Positions 52,269-61,108 of a stretch of DNA of 64,000 nt are shown piece after piece. The notes under the pieces were generated by a model. The model saw nothing but the letters and a program-made list of their open reading frames with translations, ran no database searches and was not told where the DNA came from. The position numbers and the translations under genes were made by a program. Numbering within the stretch: position 1 is the first letter of the stretch; each line of letters begins with the position of its first letter. Source of the DNA: Candidatus Kuenenia stuttgartensis (GTDB lineage Bacteria > Planctomycetota > Planctomycetia > Planctomycetales > Planctomycetaceae); the NCBI GenBank assembly GCA_945904015.1, contig CAMDPK010000017.1:1-64000 (forward strand), in the 5' to 3' direction.

Positions 52269-52901
52269 ATGTATCTGCCAAAATCCTTTGAAGTGACCGA
52301 CCCAGACAAACTGGCCGAGATCATTCGCCGCTTCAGTTTCGCGACGCTGATCACGACGACTGACAGCGTGCCGTTCGCGACGCACTTGCCGGTCTTGCAT
52401 CGGCCTCAGCCCGGAACTGCGGGAGTTCTGATTGGCCACGTCGCGCGAGCGAATCCGCAGTGGCAACACTTCGCGAACCAGACCGAATCGCTGGCGATCT
52501 TTTCCGGGCCGCATGCCTACGTCTCGCCATCGTGGTACGCGACCGAGTTGGCCGTCCCGACGTGGAATTACATCGCGGTGCATGCCTACGGCGTCCCGCG
52601 CGTCATCGAGGACGAGGCTTGGTTGGAAGCTCTGCTCGACGAGATGGTCCAGCGCTACGAAGCGAACCGTCCTCAACCGTGGCCGAATCAGTTGCCAACG
52701 GACTTCCGCCGCAACCTTTTGAAAAGCATCGTTGGGTTCGAGATGCCGATCTCACGCATCGAAGGCAAGTTCAAGCTCAGCCAGAACCGGCCGGAGCAGG
52801 ATCGAACCAACGTCGTTCGCGAACTGAGCGGCTCGAAGAATCCCGACGCTCAAGCAGTTGCCGATTGGATGCGAGCCGACAAGAACCTCCCCAGCGCGTG
52901 A
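52269..52901 (+). CDS. PaiB-type FMN-binding protein
   Basis: A 210-residue split-barrel flavin-binding protein. It starts MYLPKSFEVTDPDKLAEIIR, the standard family start (an upstream in-frame TTG at 52179 is less likely). Conserved parts: RFSFATLITTTDSVPFATHL, HVARANPQWQHF, SPSWYATELAVPTWNYIAVH and LLKSIVGFEMPISRIEGKFK, then KLSQNRPEQDRTNVV. PaiB was described as a negative regulator of sporulation and protease genes in Bacillus, but many members are simply FMN-binding proteins of unknown role. It stands alone. Confidence 0.9.
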   Translation: MYLPKSFEVTDPDKLAEIIRRFSFATLITTTDSVPFATHLPVLHRPQPGTAGVLIGHVARANPQWQHFANQTESLAIFSGPHAYVSPSWYATELAVPTWNYIAVHAYGVPRVIEDEAWLEALLDEMVQRYEANRPQPWPNQLPTDFRRNLLKSIVGFEMPISRIEGKFKLSQNRPEQDRTNVVRELSGSKNPDAQAVADWMRADKNLPSA

Positions 52902-52988
52902 GTGAAATTGAAAGCGCTCGCAACACCGCCTCGCCGTGCCAGCGGTGATGTTGCGAGCGGCTCAATCGTCAAGAAACTCAGCGGAGAA

Positions 52989-53261
52989 TTAACGGCCGAA
53001 GAACGTCTGACGGAGCCAAGCGTTCTTGCGTTGTTCCGCTTCCCACATGCCTTGGAACAAGTTCGGGCGTTGCTCTTGGTAGTAGTACTGCTGCTGCGGT
53101 TGCTGCTGTTGCGGTTGAGCGTACTGGACTTGCTGTTGCGAGTAGTTCGCTCGGCCGTCGTCCCAAGCCATGAACATGAAGCGTCGTTCGCGAGCGCTCG
53201 CTGAATCCGACATGGCGGCCACTCCGGCCAACGCGATCAATCCCAAAACAAACTTGCGCAT
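52989..53261 (-). CDS. Small exported Gln-rich protein
   Basis: A 90-residue protein from ATG 53261 behind AAAGGGA. Signal peptide RKFVLGLIALAGVAAMSDSA, probable cleavage after SASA. The mature part is dominated by Gln and Tyr (YSQQQVQYAQPQQQQPQQQY) and ends NLFQGMWEAEQRKNAWLRQT. A low-complexity secreted or envelope protein; function unknown. It is transcribed away from the chemoreceptor gene. Confidence 0.7.
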   Translation of the reverse strand: MRKFVLGLIALAGVAAMSDSASARERRFMFMAWDDGRANYSQQQVQYAQPQQQQPQQQYYYQEQRPNLFQGMWEAEQRKNAWLRQTFFGR

Positions 53262-53723
53262 ACGATCCCTTTCGTGTGAGTAGTGCGGCGAACTCGCCGA
53301 CTTGTTGTGCGGCGAACTCGCCGATGTGCCGAAGCCTCCAAGGAGGGAACTCCAAAAACGTCGGTGCGACCCAATCGCTTCTCGACGACTCTCGGTGATC
53401 GGCAAACTTTGCCGGTCGGCCGAACCGGCAAATGCTGCCGGTCAGCGAAACTCGCCGGGTGACTGGTGGACGTGACGGTCGCAACGGTCGCGCGAGCAAC
53501 CGCCGCTCTGCGCAATTTCCAGCCGACCAACCGCTGTAATCGGGACGGGCCGCGTGATGCCAAAAAGCCACAACCCCGCAAAGGCTTCCCCACTCGGAAG
53601 CCGTTTGCCTTTCGGGATTCATGGCGCATTTTCCCTCAGCTTCGTGCGCGGAGTCTTCGCGGACTCGGTGTGCCGCGAGCGGTGTTGTGCGGAGCGGACA
53701 GTGTTTTCCACGAGGGTGATGAC
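53262..53723. other. 462-bp gap with an 18-bp direct repeat
   Basis: GTGCGGCGAACTCGCCGA occurs at 53283-53300 and again at 53307-53324 (24-bp period); each copy contains the palindrome GGCGAACTCGCC. Short GCCGGT-rich inverted sequences follow at 53415-53460. No gene is supported. Divergent promoters for the small exported protein and the chemoreceptor gene should lie here. Confidence 0.6.
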
Positions 53724-56321
53724 ATGGATCAGTCGAATGGTTCGGGAAATCGCGAGACGAGTTCGGGCTGGTTCCGATCCGTCAGCACCAGCATTCGCAG
53801 CAAGTTGCTGTTGGGCATGTTCGTGGTCGCCGTGATTCCGCTGGTGGTGTTGGGGGCTGCCGTGTACTTCAGCGCCGAGCAAGCGGTGATGGCGAAGTCG
53901 GTCGCTCAGTTGGAAGCGATTCGCTCGATCAAGGCGACGCAGTTGCAGCAGCACTTCCAATCGCTGGAAGCTCAGATCGCCACGTTCGCCGAGAACCGCA
54001 TGGTGGTCGAAGCGATGCGAGACTTCCGCGTCTCGTTCCGCACGGCGATCGAGGAGTCCGAAATCACCTCGGAGGAATTGGAGAGTCTCCGCAAGCAACT
54101 TCGCACTTATTACTCCAACGAATTCAACGACGAGTACCGCAAGCACAATCCCAACAAGTCGCTCGACGTCGGCGGTTTGTTCGATGCGTTGGACGACGAG
54201 TCGGTCTATTTGCAGTACGAGTATTTGCGAAGCAATCCGAACCCGCTTGGCCGCAAGCAGCAGTTGGACCGCGCCGGCGACCGCTCGACCTACAGCGATC
54301 ACCACGCCAAATATCATCCGGTGATTCGCAGCTTCCAGGAGAAGTTCGGACTGCGCGACGTTGTTCTGGCGGACCTCGAAACGGGCGACGTCGTTTACTC
54401 GTGCTTCAAGGAATTGGATTTCACGACGTCTCTGAAAGATGGCCCGCACGCGAAGAGCAACTTGGGCCGAGCGTTCGCGAAGGCCGCCGCGGCCGACTCG
54501 CCGGACCTCGTCGCGTTTGTGGACTACGAGCCGTTTGCTCCGTCTTGTGATCAAGCCGCGATGTTTCTGGCCGCACCGATTTTTGACGAAGGCACGAAAG
54601 TCGGCGTCGTCGCTTTTCAAATGCCGATCGACCGAGTCTCGGCGATTCTGAACGAGCGAGCGGGCCTCGGCCAAACGGGCGAGACTTATGCGGTCGGCGC
54701 GGACAAGATGTTCCGCAATGACTCGCGATTCGTCAGCGACCTGCAAGCGAGCGGTCGGATCAAAGGGAAATCGACGATCCTCAATCCAGAGTTCAATCTG
54801 GACACTGAAGCCGCGCTGAGCGTGCTGGCCGGAAAATCAGCGACGAAGCAGTCCGTGGACTATCGCGGTCGCGAGGTGCTCAATTCGTGGCAGCCGATCA
54901 CCATCCACGCCGGCAGCGACGGCGACAAAGCGGTCACTTGGGGGCTGGTTTCCAAGATCGACCTCGCCGAAGTGCGTGAGCCGATCGAGCGGATGTACTT
55001 CACGATGCTGGCAATTGCCCTGGCCGCGACCGTCGTGGTGGTCATTGCTGGATACCTGCTGGCCAGCAACCTCACGCGGCAGACCGACGCGATCACAAAC
55101 ATGCTCGGACAGATCGGCATCGGCAACTTCGAGGCGCGAGCGGCCGTACTCTCGGATGACGAACTTGGCACGGTCGCGATGTCGCTGAATGCGATGTGCG
55201 ACAACACTCTTTCGCTGATTCAGACGCGCGACGAGCGTGACCGGATTCAATTCGCTGTGCAGCGGCTCAAAGAGGAAGTGGCGATCATTGCCAGCGGCGA
55301 TCTGACGCAAGAGGCCGAAGTCACCGACGACCTGACCGGCGGCATCGCCGAGTCGATCAATCACATGATTCACCAATTGCGGACGATCATCGGCAACATT
55401 CACGAGGCGGCAACGCAGGTGACGACCTCGGCCGGCGACATCCGGAAGACGACCGACGAAGTCAGCAGCGGAACCGAGCAGCAATCGTCGCAGATCGTCG
55501 AGACGTCCTCGTCCATCGACGTGATGGCCCTGTCGATTCAACAGGTCTCGCAGCACACCGAGCAATCGGCGAACGTCGCCAACAAGGCTCGTGAGAACGC
55601 GGTGCAGGGGACGCAAGCGGTTCGCAACACGATTCAAGGCATGGAGCGCATCCGCGATCAAGTGCAGGAAAATGCCAAGCGCATCAAGCGGCTGGGTGAG
55701 ACCTCTCAGGAGGTCGGCGAGATCGTGCAACTCATTGGCGACATCGCCGACCGGACGAGCATTCTGGCACTCAACGCTTCGATCCAAGCCGCGATGGCCG
55801 GTGACGCGGGCAAGGGTTTCGCCGTGGTGGCCGAGGAAGTCGAACGGCTCGCCGAACGAGCGAACCAATCGACCAAGCAGATTGAGTCGTTGATCAAGGC
55901 GATCCAAGGCCAAACGTCAGAAGCCATCACCGCGATGGAAGAATGCACGCAGGAAGTGGTCTCCGGATCGAAGCTGGCGACGGAAGCGGGTCAGGCGCTC
56001 GACGAGATTGACATCGTGTCGAAAGACCTGGCGGAATTGATGCGGTCGATGACGCAAGCGACTCGCCAACAGGCCGCCGGGGCGGAAGAGTTGACGAGGT
56101 CGATGAGCGACATTTCGCATGTCACGCAGCAAACGGCCTTGGAAACGAAGCAAGCCTCCGAGTCGGTCGGCAATCTCGCCGAGTTGGCCGACGCGTTGCA
56201 GCAGTCGGTCTCCGCATTCCGTCTGCCGCGCACGAAGCCGCGATCGGCTTCAATCTTTGATCACCAGGAAGTGGTCTCCACCAGCCCGATGGGTTCGCTG
56301 ATCCTGAAGGCATTGAAGTAG
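53724..56321 (+). CDS. Methyl-accepting chemotaxis protein, PilJ-like
   Basis: An 865-residue receptor from ATG 53724 with CGAGGG upstream. First membrane span about residues 30-52 (LLLGMFVVAVIPLVVLGAAV), a periplasmic Cache-like sensor of about 370 residues, second span near 432-452 (MLAIALAATVVVVIAGYLLA), then HAMP and a long helical signalling region. The hairpin tip reads IGDIADRTSILALNASIQAA then MAGDAGKGFAVVAEEVERLA, closer to PilJ than to E. coli-type MCPs (TNLLALNAAIEAARAGE). It ends without the CheB/CheR-binding NWETF peptide. It is 35 bp from the hybrid CheA gene, its presumed partner. Ligand unknown. Confidence 0.9.
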   Translation: MDQSNGSGNRETSSGWFRSVSTSIRSKLLLGMFVVAVIPLVVLGAAVYFSAEQAVMAKSVAQLEAIRSIKATQLQQHFQSLEAQIATFAENRMVVEAMRDFRVSFRTAIEESEITSEELESLRKQLRTYYSNEFNDEYRKHNPNKSLDVGGLFDALDDESVYLQYEYLRSNPNPLGRKQQLDRAGDRSTYSDHHAKYHPVIRSFQEKFGLRDVVLADLETGDVVYSCFKELDFTTSLKDGPHAKSNLGRAFAKAAAADSPDLVAFVDYEPFAPSCDQAAMFLAAPIFDEGTKVGVVAFQMPIDRVSAILNERAGLGQTGETYAVGADKMFRNDSRFVSDLQASGRIKGKSTILNPEFNLDTEAALSVLAGKSATKQSVDYRGREVLNSWQPITIHAGSDGDKAVTWGLVSKIDLAEVREPIERMYFTMLAIALAATVVVVIAGYLLASNLTRQTDAITNMLGQIGIGNFEARAAVLSDDELGTVAMSLNAMCDNTLSLIQTRDERDRIQFAVQRLKEEVAIIASGDLTQEAEVTDDLTGGIAESINHMIHQLRTIIGNIHEAATQVTTSAGDIRKTTDEVSSGTEQQSSQIVETSSSIDVMALSIQQVSQHTEQSANVANKARENAVQGTQAVRNTIQGMERIRDQVQENAKRIKRLGETSQEVGEIVQLIGDIADRTSILALNASIQAAMAGDAGKGFAVVAEEVERLAERANQSTKQIESLIKAIQGQTSEAITAMEECTQEVVSGSKLATEAGQALDEIDIVSKDLAELMRSMTQATRQQAAGAEELTRSMSDISHVTQQTALETKQASESVGNLAELADALQQSVSAFRLPRTKPRSASIFDHQEVVSTSPMGSLILKALK

Positions 56322-56356
56322 CGTGGGCAAGGCCCACCCTACTTCGGGAGTGACCC

Positions 56357-59300
56357 ATGAGCCGCGAAGCAATCGAGAGTTTCGTCGATGAGATTCGCGA
56401 CGATCTGCCGCGGATGCGTCGCGCCTTTGCGAACATCCATGCTTGGCCCGACGATCACGACGCGCTGCTCGAAGCCCGTCGGATGACGCACTCGATCAAA
56501 GGCACAGCCGCGCTGGTTGGCGTCCACACGCTCAGCGACATCGCGGAACGTCAGGAAACTCTGTTGAAGCAGCTCCTGACCAGTCATCGCGCCATGGACG
56601 ATCGGCTCCGCGACACGCTGGAGCAGATGGCCGACACCATCGAGTCGTACGCCGCCGGATTGCTGGAAGGGACCGTGCCGGAACAACGTCTCCTCGCGAC
56701 CGCAACCAACCTCTGCAATCGCCATCTGACGGCCGAGTTGTTTTCGCCAGATGCGTTCGGTCCCGAACCGTCTGCCGAATACGGCGAGGACTTCCATGAC
56801 GTGGTGCTCGGGCATTTGCGCGAGATGGCGGAGAAGCTCGACATCTACCGCCGTGATTTGACTCGTTGGGATTTGTTGTCGGATGTCAGTCGCTTGACAC
56901 AGTCGCTGCGAGAGGACGTCGAAGTCGCTGGCTGGCAGGACTTCTCGCAGTTGACGCAGCGTGCCGGAGTGTTGTTGCAGCGGATACTCGACCGCAGCGT
57001 GCCTCCCACGGAGAGCGCGGCGGATTGTCTGCAAGCCTGCGTTGATGCGCTCGAACAACGGATCGACCAGGAATTGGACGAAGCGATCCTGCGACAGCTT
57101 CATGACCGGATCGACGAATTGTGCATCGCTGGCCCGCCAGCGTGCGTGGATGAGAACTCCGAAACTTGTAGCCCAGGCTCTTGTGGCCTGGAGGATTCGA
57201 TCGGGGAAACGAATCAACCGACCCACAAGGGGTCGGGCTACAGTGAGGCGGAGTCCATCGAACTCGATGATCGCACCGAACTCTCCGAAGAGATGCTCGC
57301 GGTCTTCACCGAAGAGGCCGAGGATCATCTGCGATTGATCTACTCCGCGTTCACCGAGTTGACGGAGAACGCGGGACGGATGAGCGCGATTCAGGACGTG
57401 CGCCGTTCGGCGCACACGATCAAAGGAGCGGCTGGGTCCGTCGGATTGCGGTTGGTCTCGAAGTTGTCGCATCGCATGGAGGATTTGCTCGACGTCTTGT
57501 TCCGCGCGCAGCAGCCGGTCACTTCCAGCGCGCTCGCGCTCTTGTACGACACGACGGATGCCTTGCAGGATTTGGTCCACGGCAACTTCGCGGCCGAGGG
57601 CATGCAGGTCACGGTCGCGCAGATCTTCGATAGCTACGACGCGCTGTTGCAGTGCTCAGTGGTCAGTGGTCAGTGGTCAGTGGAATCCGACCGAGAGCCG
57701 ATCTCACAACCGATCGACACTGCCGCCGAAGATCGGGAGGGCGAGGCTCCCGCCGAGCCAAATCCCATCGACACCGAAGGCTCGGCGGGAGCCTCGCCCT
57801 CCCAAATCGCGGACACGACGGCATCCGATGTTGTGGCATCACCCAACGAACTCGTTGTGCAGGATGTTTTGCCGATGCTGACTGCGTGGAATCGGTTGTC
57901 CGAACCGATCACGGCATTGCCCACTCAGGATACGGAGAAGGTGGCTCAACGAGACGGGCCGAAGAAATCTGGGGAATCACTGCGAGTGCCGCTTGCCAAG
58001 ATCGACTCGTTGGTGCGCGAAGTCGGCGAGCTGATGATGAACCGGACTTCGTTCGAGCAACGGATGTCCGACTTCGGTCGATGTCTGGAAGAAATGCAGC
58101 GCGGCGTCGAACGGATGCGAAACGTGTCCCACGACCTCGACTCGAAGTACGGCGTCGGAGCGTTGGGAGGACGTCAGCGGCTGTGGGGCGACGGAGCTTC
58201 GTTACTGCCTGGCGGCCGACGATTACCCGGAGAATCGAACGACGAGTTTGATGCGCTCGAGCTCGATCGGTACACCGAGTTTCATTTGCTGTCGCGATCT
58301 CTGGCCGAGACGACGACCGACATTGGTACCGTCGGTCAAGAGTTACGAACTCTGATGTCCGACTTCGAACAGTTGCTCGGTCGGCAAGGCCGGCTGTCGC
58401 GCGACACACAGGACCGATTGATGCGGATGCGGTTGTTGCCGCTGGCGACCCTGGCCGACAAGCTGCATCGCACCGTGCGAGTCGTCGCCGCTCAGCAACA
58501 CAAAGAGGTCGAGTTTCTAATTCAAGGAGGCGACACCGAAATCGACAAGTTGGTGCTGGAAGAGCTGGCCGATCCGCTGATGCACCTCTTGCGAAACGCG
58601 GTCGATCACGGATTGGAAGATGCGGCGACTCGACAAGCAGCGGGCAAACCGGAACGAGCGACGATCCGCGTGCAGGCGTTTCAGCAAGGGACACAGGTCG
58701 TGCTTCGCATCGTCGATGATGGCCGCGGTTTGAACTTCGAGGCAATCCGAGAAACCGCCGTCCGGCAGGGTTTAGTCACGGCCGACGAAGCGGTGAACCG
58801 CAGCGAAGAAGAGTTATCGGCGTTGATCTTTTTGCCCGGCTTCAGCACGGCGCGCGAGATCACCGAAGTCTCCGGCCGAGGCGTCGGCATGGACATCGTC
58901 CGGGACAAAGTCCAAAAACTGAAAGGGACGATCCGCGTCGATTCGCAAGCGGGACAGGGGACGACGTTCACGATTCGTCTTCCGATGACGCTGGCTGTCA
59001 CCCGCGCGATGCTGCTGCACGCTTCCAACGAGACGTTTGCGATGCCGATGCAGTCGGTCGTGCAAATTTTGCGTTTGGAGCGAGCGGAGATTGATCTGCT
59101 GGGACCGTCGCCGGTCATCCGTTTGGGCGAAGAGACGTTGCCGTTCGTGTACCTCTCGGAACGGTTGGGCCTGCGTCAGTCGGCGGACAAGACCTCGCCA
59201 ACGATGCCGGTGCTCGTGCTGGCGGATGGGGATCGAAAGGTCGCGATCGCTGTCGACAAGATTCTGCCGGGGCGCGACATCGTTGTGAAAACGCTCGGCA

Positions 59301-59845
59301 CGCATCTCCGCAAAGTGCGCGGCTTGATCGGCGCGACGTTGATGGGTGATGGCTCGGTGGTCCCGATTCTCGACGCGGCCGATCTGGTCGGGCCGATGAC
59401 TCGGACGATGTCCGTGATTTCGGCTCCGCATCATCCGGTGCATCGCGACGAGACGCCGACGATCATGGTCGTCGATGACTCGGTCAGCGTGCGTCGCGTG
59501 ATGTCCAATCTGCTGAAAAACTCCGGCTGGTCGGTGCTCGACGCGAAGGATGGACTGGATGCCGTCGAAAAGTTGCAAAACGCCGAACGCTCGCCGAATC
59601 TGTTCTTGCTGGACATCGAAATGCCACGCATGGACGGCTACGAGTTGCTGACCTCGCTGCGCTCACGAGCCGAGTACCGCGACACGCCGGTCGTCATGGT
59701 GACCTCTCGTGCCGGAAACAAGCATCGCCAAAAAGCGATGCGGTTGGGTGCCACCGACTACGTCGTCAAGCCGTACCAGGACAGCGAACTGCTGTCGCTG
59801 GTGGGCCGCTTGCTGGCCGTGCCACACGCGGAGGCGTTGGCATGA
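56357..59845 (+). CDS. Hybrid CheA histidine kinase (ChpA-like) with three repeat inserts
   Basis: An 1162-residue chemosensory kinase. Two HPT domains carry phosphohistidines H45 (MTHSIKGTAALVG) and H353 (SAHTIKGAAGSVG). A dimerisation region (about 545-650) is followed by the kinase domain (HLLRNAVDHGLED near 745, VDDGRGLNFE, SGRGVGMDIV), a CheW-like domain (about 878-1015) and a C-terminal receiver with D1086 (LFLLDIEMPRMDGYE) and VVKPYQ. This order matches type IV pilus kinases (ChpA/PilL) rather than flagellar CheA. Three repeat elements sit in the linkers: residues 271-296, 434-442 and 460-483. No cheW, cheR, cheB or pil gene is adjacent. Start ATG 56357 follows GGGAG. Confidence 0.93.
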   Translation: MSREAIESFVDEIRDDLPRMRRAFANIHAWPDDHDALLEARRMTHSIKGTAALVGVHTLSDIAERQETLLKQLLTSHRAMDDRLRDTLEQMADTIESYAAGLLEGTVPEQRLLATATNLCNRHLTAELFSPDAFGPEPSAEYGEDFHDVVLGHLREMAEKLDIYRRDLTRWDLLSDVSRLTQSLREDVEVAGWQDFSQLTQRAGVLLQRILDRSVPPTESAADCLQACVDALEQRIDQELDEAILRQLHDRIDELCIAGPPACVDENSETCSPGSCGLEDSIGETNQPTHKGSGYSEAESIELDDRTELSEEMLAVFTEEAEDHLRLIYSAFTELTENAGRMSAIQDVRRSAHTIKGAAGSVGLRLVSKLSHRMEDLLDVLFRAQQPVTSSALALLYDTTDALQDLVHGNFAAEGMQVTVAQIFDSYDALLQCSVVSGQWSVESDREPISQPIDTAAEDREGEAPAEPNPIDTEGSAGASPSQIADTTASDVVASPNELVVQDVLPMLTAWNRLSEPITALPTQDTEKVAQRDGPKKSGESLRVPLAKIDSLVREVGELMMNRTSFEQRMSDFGRCLEEMQRGVERMRNVSHDLDSKYGVGALGGRQRLWGDGASLLPGGRRLPGESNDEFDALELDRYTEFHLLSRSLAETTTDIGTVGQELRTLMSDFEQLLGRQGRLSRDTQDRLMRMRLLPLATLADKLHRTVRVVAAQQHKEVEFLIQGGDTEIDKLVLEELADPLMHLLRNAVDHGLEDAATRQAAGKPERATIRVQAFQQGTQVVLRIVDDGRGLNFEAIRETAVRQGLVTADEAVNRSEEELSALIFLPGFSTAREITEVSGRGVGMDIVRDKVQKLKGTIRVDSQAGQGTTFTIRLPMTLAVTRAMLLHASNETFAMPMQSVVQILRLERAEIDLLGPSPVIRLGEETLPFVYLSERLGLRQSADKTSPTMPVLVLADGDRKVAIAVDKILPGRDIVVKTLGTHLRKVRGLIGATLMGDGSVVPILDAADLVGPMTRTMSVISAPHHPVHRDETPTIMVVDDSVSVRRVMSNLLKNSGWSVLDAKDGLDAVEKLQNAERSPNLFLLDIEMPRMDGYELLTSLRSRAEYRDTPVVMVTSRAGNKHRQKAMRLGATDYVVKPYQDSELLSLVGRLLAVPHAEALA
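57167..57242. repeat. Palindromic element in the CheA linker (first)
   Basis: Left TGTAGCCCAGGCTCTTGTGG (57167 on) and right CCACAAGGGGTCGGGCTACA (to 57242) pair with several mismatches. It codes for a Cys/Ser/Gly/Thr-rich linker between the first HPT region and the second. Confidence 0.75.
57656..57682. repeat. Direct heptad repeat in the CheA linker
   Basis: Four nearly identical steps of CAGTGGT (57656-57682) follow each other without a clear inverted partner. They add SVVSGQWSV to the protein just after the second HPT domain. Confidence 0.82.
57735..57803. repeat. Palindromic element in the CheA linker, perfect 25-bp arms
   Basis: Arms 57735-57759 and 57779-57803 are exact inverted copies (GGGAGGGCGAGGCTCCCGCC onward) with a 19-bp loop. 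The 69-bp length equals 23 codons; the peptide is REGEAPAEP...EGSAGASPS. Confidence 0.95.
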
Positions 59846-59991
59846 GGCTTCCTCGAATCGTGTTTTCCGCCGTGTTGCATTTTGTCAACCGGCAATTCGA
59901 TGAGAATCGGCAGGAACCCTCTGGCGATGAGGCCCACGTCAAATATCGTGACCGCTCGCCAATCGGCGACGTCGTCCACTCTCAAATCTGA
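59842..59991 (+). CDS. Possible 49-residue protein overlapping the cheA stop
   Basis: ATG 59842 overlaps the CheA stop (ATGA) and opens a frame of 49 codons, MRLPRIVFSAVLHFVNRQFD and on, with a GGAGG-like site (GGAGGCG) 8 bp upstream. The coupling geometry suggests translation, but the sequence is short and shows no recognised motif. Confidence 0.3.
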   Translation: MRLPRIVFSAVLHFVNRQFDENRQEPSGDEAHVKYRDRSPIGDVVHSQI

Positions 59992-60026
59992 GTTCGATTT
60001 CAAATCTGTTTTCGGGGGCCAAGAAC

Positions 60027-60248
60027 ATGAAGGGCAAAGGGGCAGAAGTTCACGCGTGGTCGGTCAGCTTTCTGGCAGGGTCAGACAGCCCAAGTCACTC
60101 GACTCGCAAAGAGTGCGTCTTTCTGACCGACGGAGTCGATCTGGGGCAGCTCCAAAACGAAGTCGAACTGCGCTACAGCGTCGGCGGCCGAAACGTGGAC
60201 ATCCTGGAGATCAAAGCGCTTGGGGCGATCGGGAACTGCAAGACCTGA
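60027..60248 (+). CDS. Small hypothetical protein
   Basis: A 73-residue protein from ATG 60027, rich in alternating strands (KECVFLTDGVDLGQLQNEVE, LRYSVGGRNVDILEIKALG). No signal peptide or membrane segment. It lies downstream of the CheA gene and upstream of a heptad repeat. The ribosome site is poor. The sequence looks protein-like rather than random, but I do not recognise a family. Confidence 0.5.
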   Translation: MKGKGAEVHAWSVSFLAGSDSPSHSTRKECVFLTDGVDLGQLQNEVELRYSVGGRNVDILEIKALGAIGNCKT

Positions 60249-60382
60249 GTGCAAAGTGAAGAGTGCAGACTGCAAAGTGCAAATTGACCGGAAGCGATTG
60301 GTGGATTCGCGTCGGCCGCACTTCGCTGTTGGTTCTGGCCGGCATTTTACACTTTGCAGTCTGCACTCTTCACTTTGCACTG
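60249..60382. repeat. Heptad inverted repeat (family with 35331)
   Basis: The left part, about 60249-60286, reads TGCAAAG, TGAAGAG, TGCAGAC, TGCAAAG, TGCAAAT. The right part, about 60347-60381, is the inverse (TTTGCAGTCTGCACTCTTCA). It lies 95 bp before dcd. Confidence 0.88.
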
Positions 60383-60476
60383 TCTTCGTCTCGCCGCTCA
60401 TTTGCCACCCACCCTCGAAGCCTCTACCTTCCCGCCGCTGTCTGCGATCACGTCCTCCCCAGCCCTGGGACTTCCG

Positions 60477-61052
60477 ATGATCCTCTCCGGCAACGAGATC
60501 AAAGCCCAGCTTGGCACCAGTATTGTCATTGAGCCGTTCGATGAAGCGCAGCTCAATGCCAACAGCTACAACCTGCGCCTGCACAATGAGCTGCTGGTCT
60601 ACGAAGAGATCGTGCTCGACATGCGGCGGCCGAATCGCTTTCGCCGCTACACGATTTCTGAAGACGGCTTCGTCCTGAACCCGAATCAGCTTTACCTCGC
60701 GCGCACGATGGAACGGACTGAGACGCATAATCTCGTACCAATGCTGGAAGGCCGCTCGTCAGTCGGCCGCCTGGGCTTGTTCGTGCATGTGACGGCCGGG
60801 TTCGGCGACGTCGGCTTCTGCGGCTTTTGGACGTTGGAGATGTACGCGATCCAGCCCGTGCGAATTTATCCGGGCGTGCCGATCTGCCAGATCTTTTACC
60901 ACGAGATTATGGGTGACATCACCGAGTACCACAGCGACAAATATCAAAACAACCACGACATCCAGCCCAGCATGTTGTTCAAAGAATGGCAGGCTCAGAA
61001 AGACCCGCAATTGCGGCTGGCGTTCGGCGGCGAGCAACGGGCTGAAATGTGA
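60477..61052 (+). CDS. dcd: dCTP deaminase
   Basis: Dcd deaminates dCTP to dUTP, feeding thymidylate synthesis; the family includes bifunctional enzymes that also hydrolyse dUTP. The 191-residue protein starts MILSGNEIKAQLGTSIVIEP at 60477. Conserved parts: QLNANSYNLRLHNELLVYEE, EGRSSVGRLGLFVHVTAGFG and FWTLEMYAIQPVRIYPG, with the glutamate in TLEMY as catalytic base, then QNNHDIQPS. Length and motif order fit the trimeric Dcd/Dut fold. Whether it is bifunctional cannot be decided here. Confidence 0.93.
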   Translation: MILSGNEIKAQLGTSIVIEPFDEAQLNANSYNLRLHNELLVYEEIVLDMRRPNRFRRYTISEDGFVLNPNQLYLARTMERTETHNLVPMLEGRSSVGRLGLFVHVTAGFGDVGFCGFWTLEMYAIQPVRIYPGVPICQIFYHEIMGDITEYHSDKYQNNHDIQPSMLFKEWQAQKDPQLRLAFGGEQRAEM

Positions 61053-61108
61053 CGAACTGAAACTGGCGGCTCGTTCTGGAATCCTTGTTCGGAAATCGGA
61101 GTGGCTGG

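Noticed and set aside
60249-60382. Possible CRISPR array in the heptad repeat loci
   Set aside because: Units are 7 bp and contiguous, with an inverted arrangement and no spacers.
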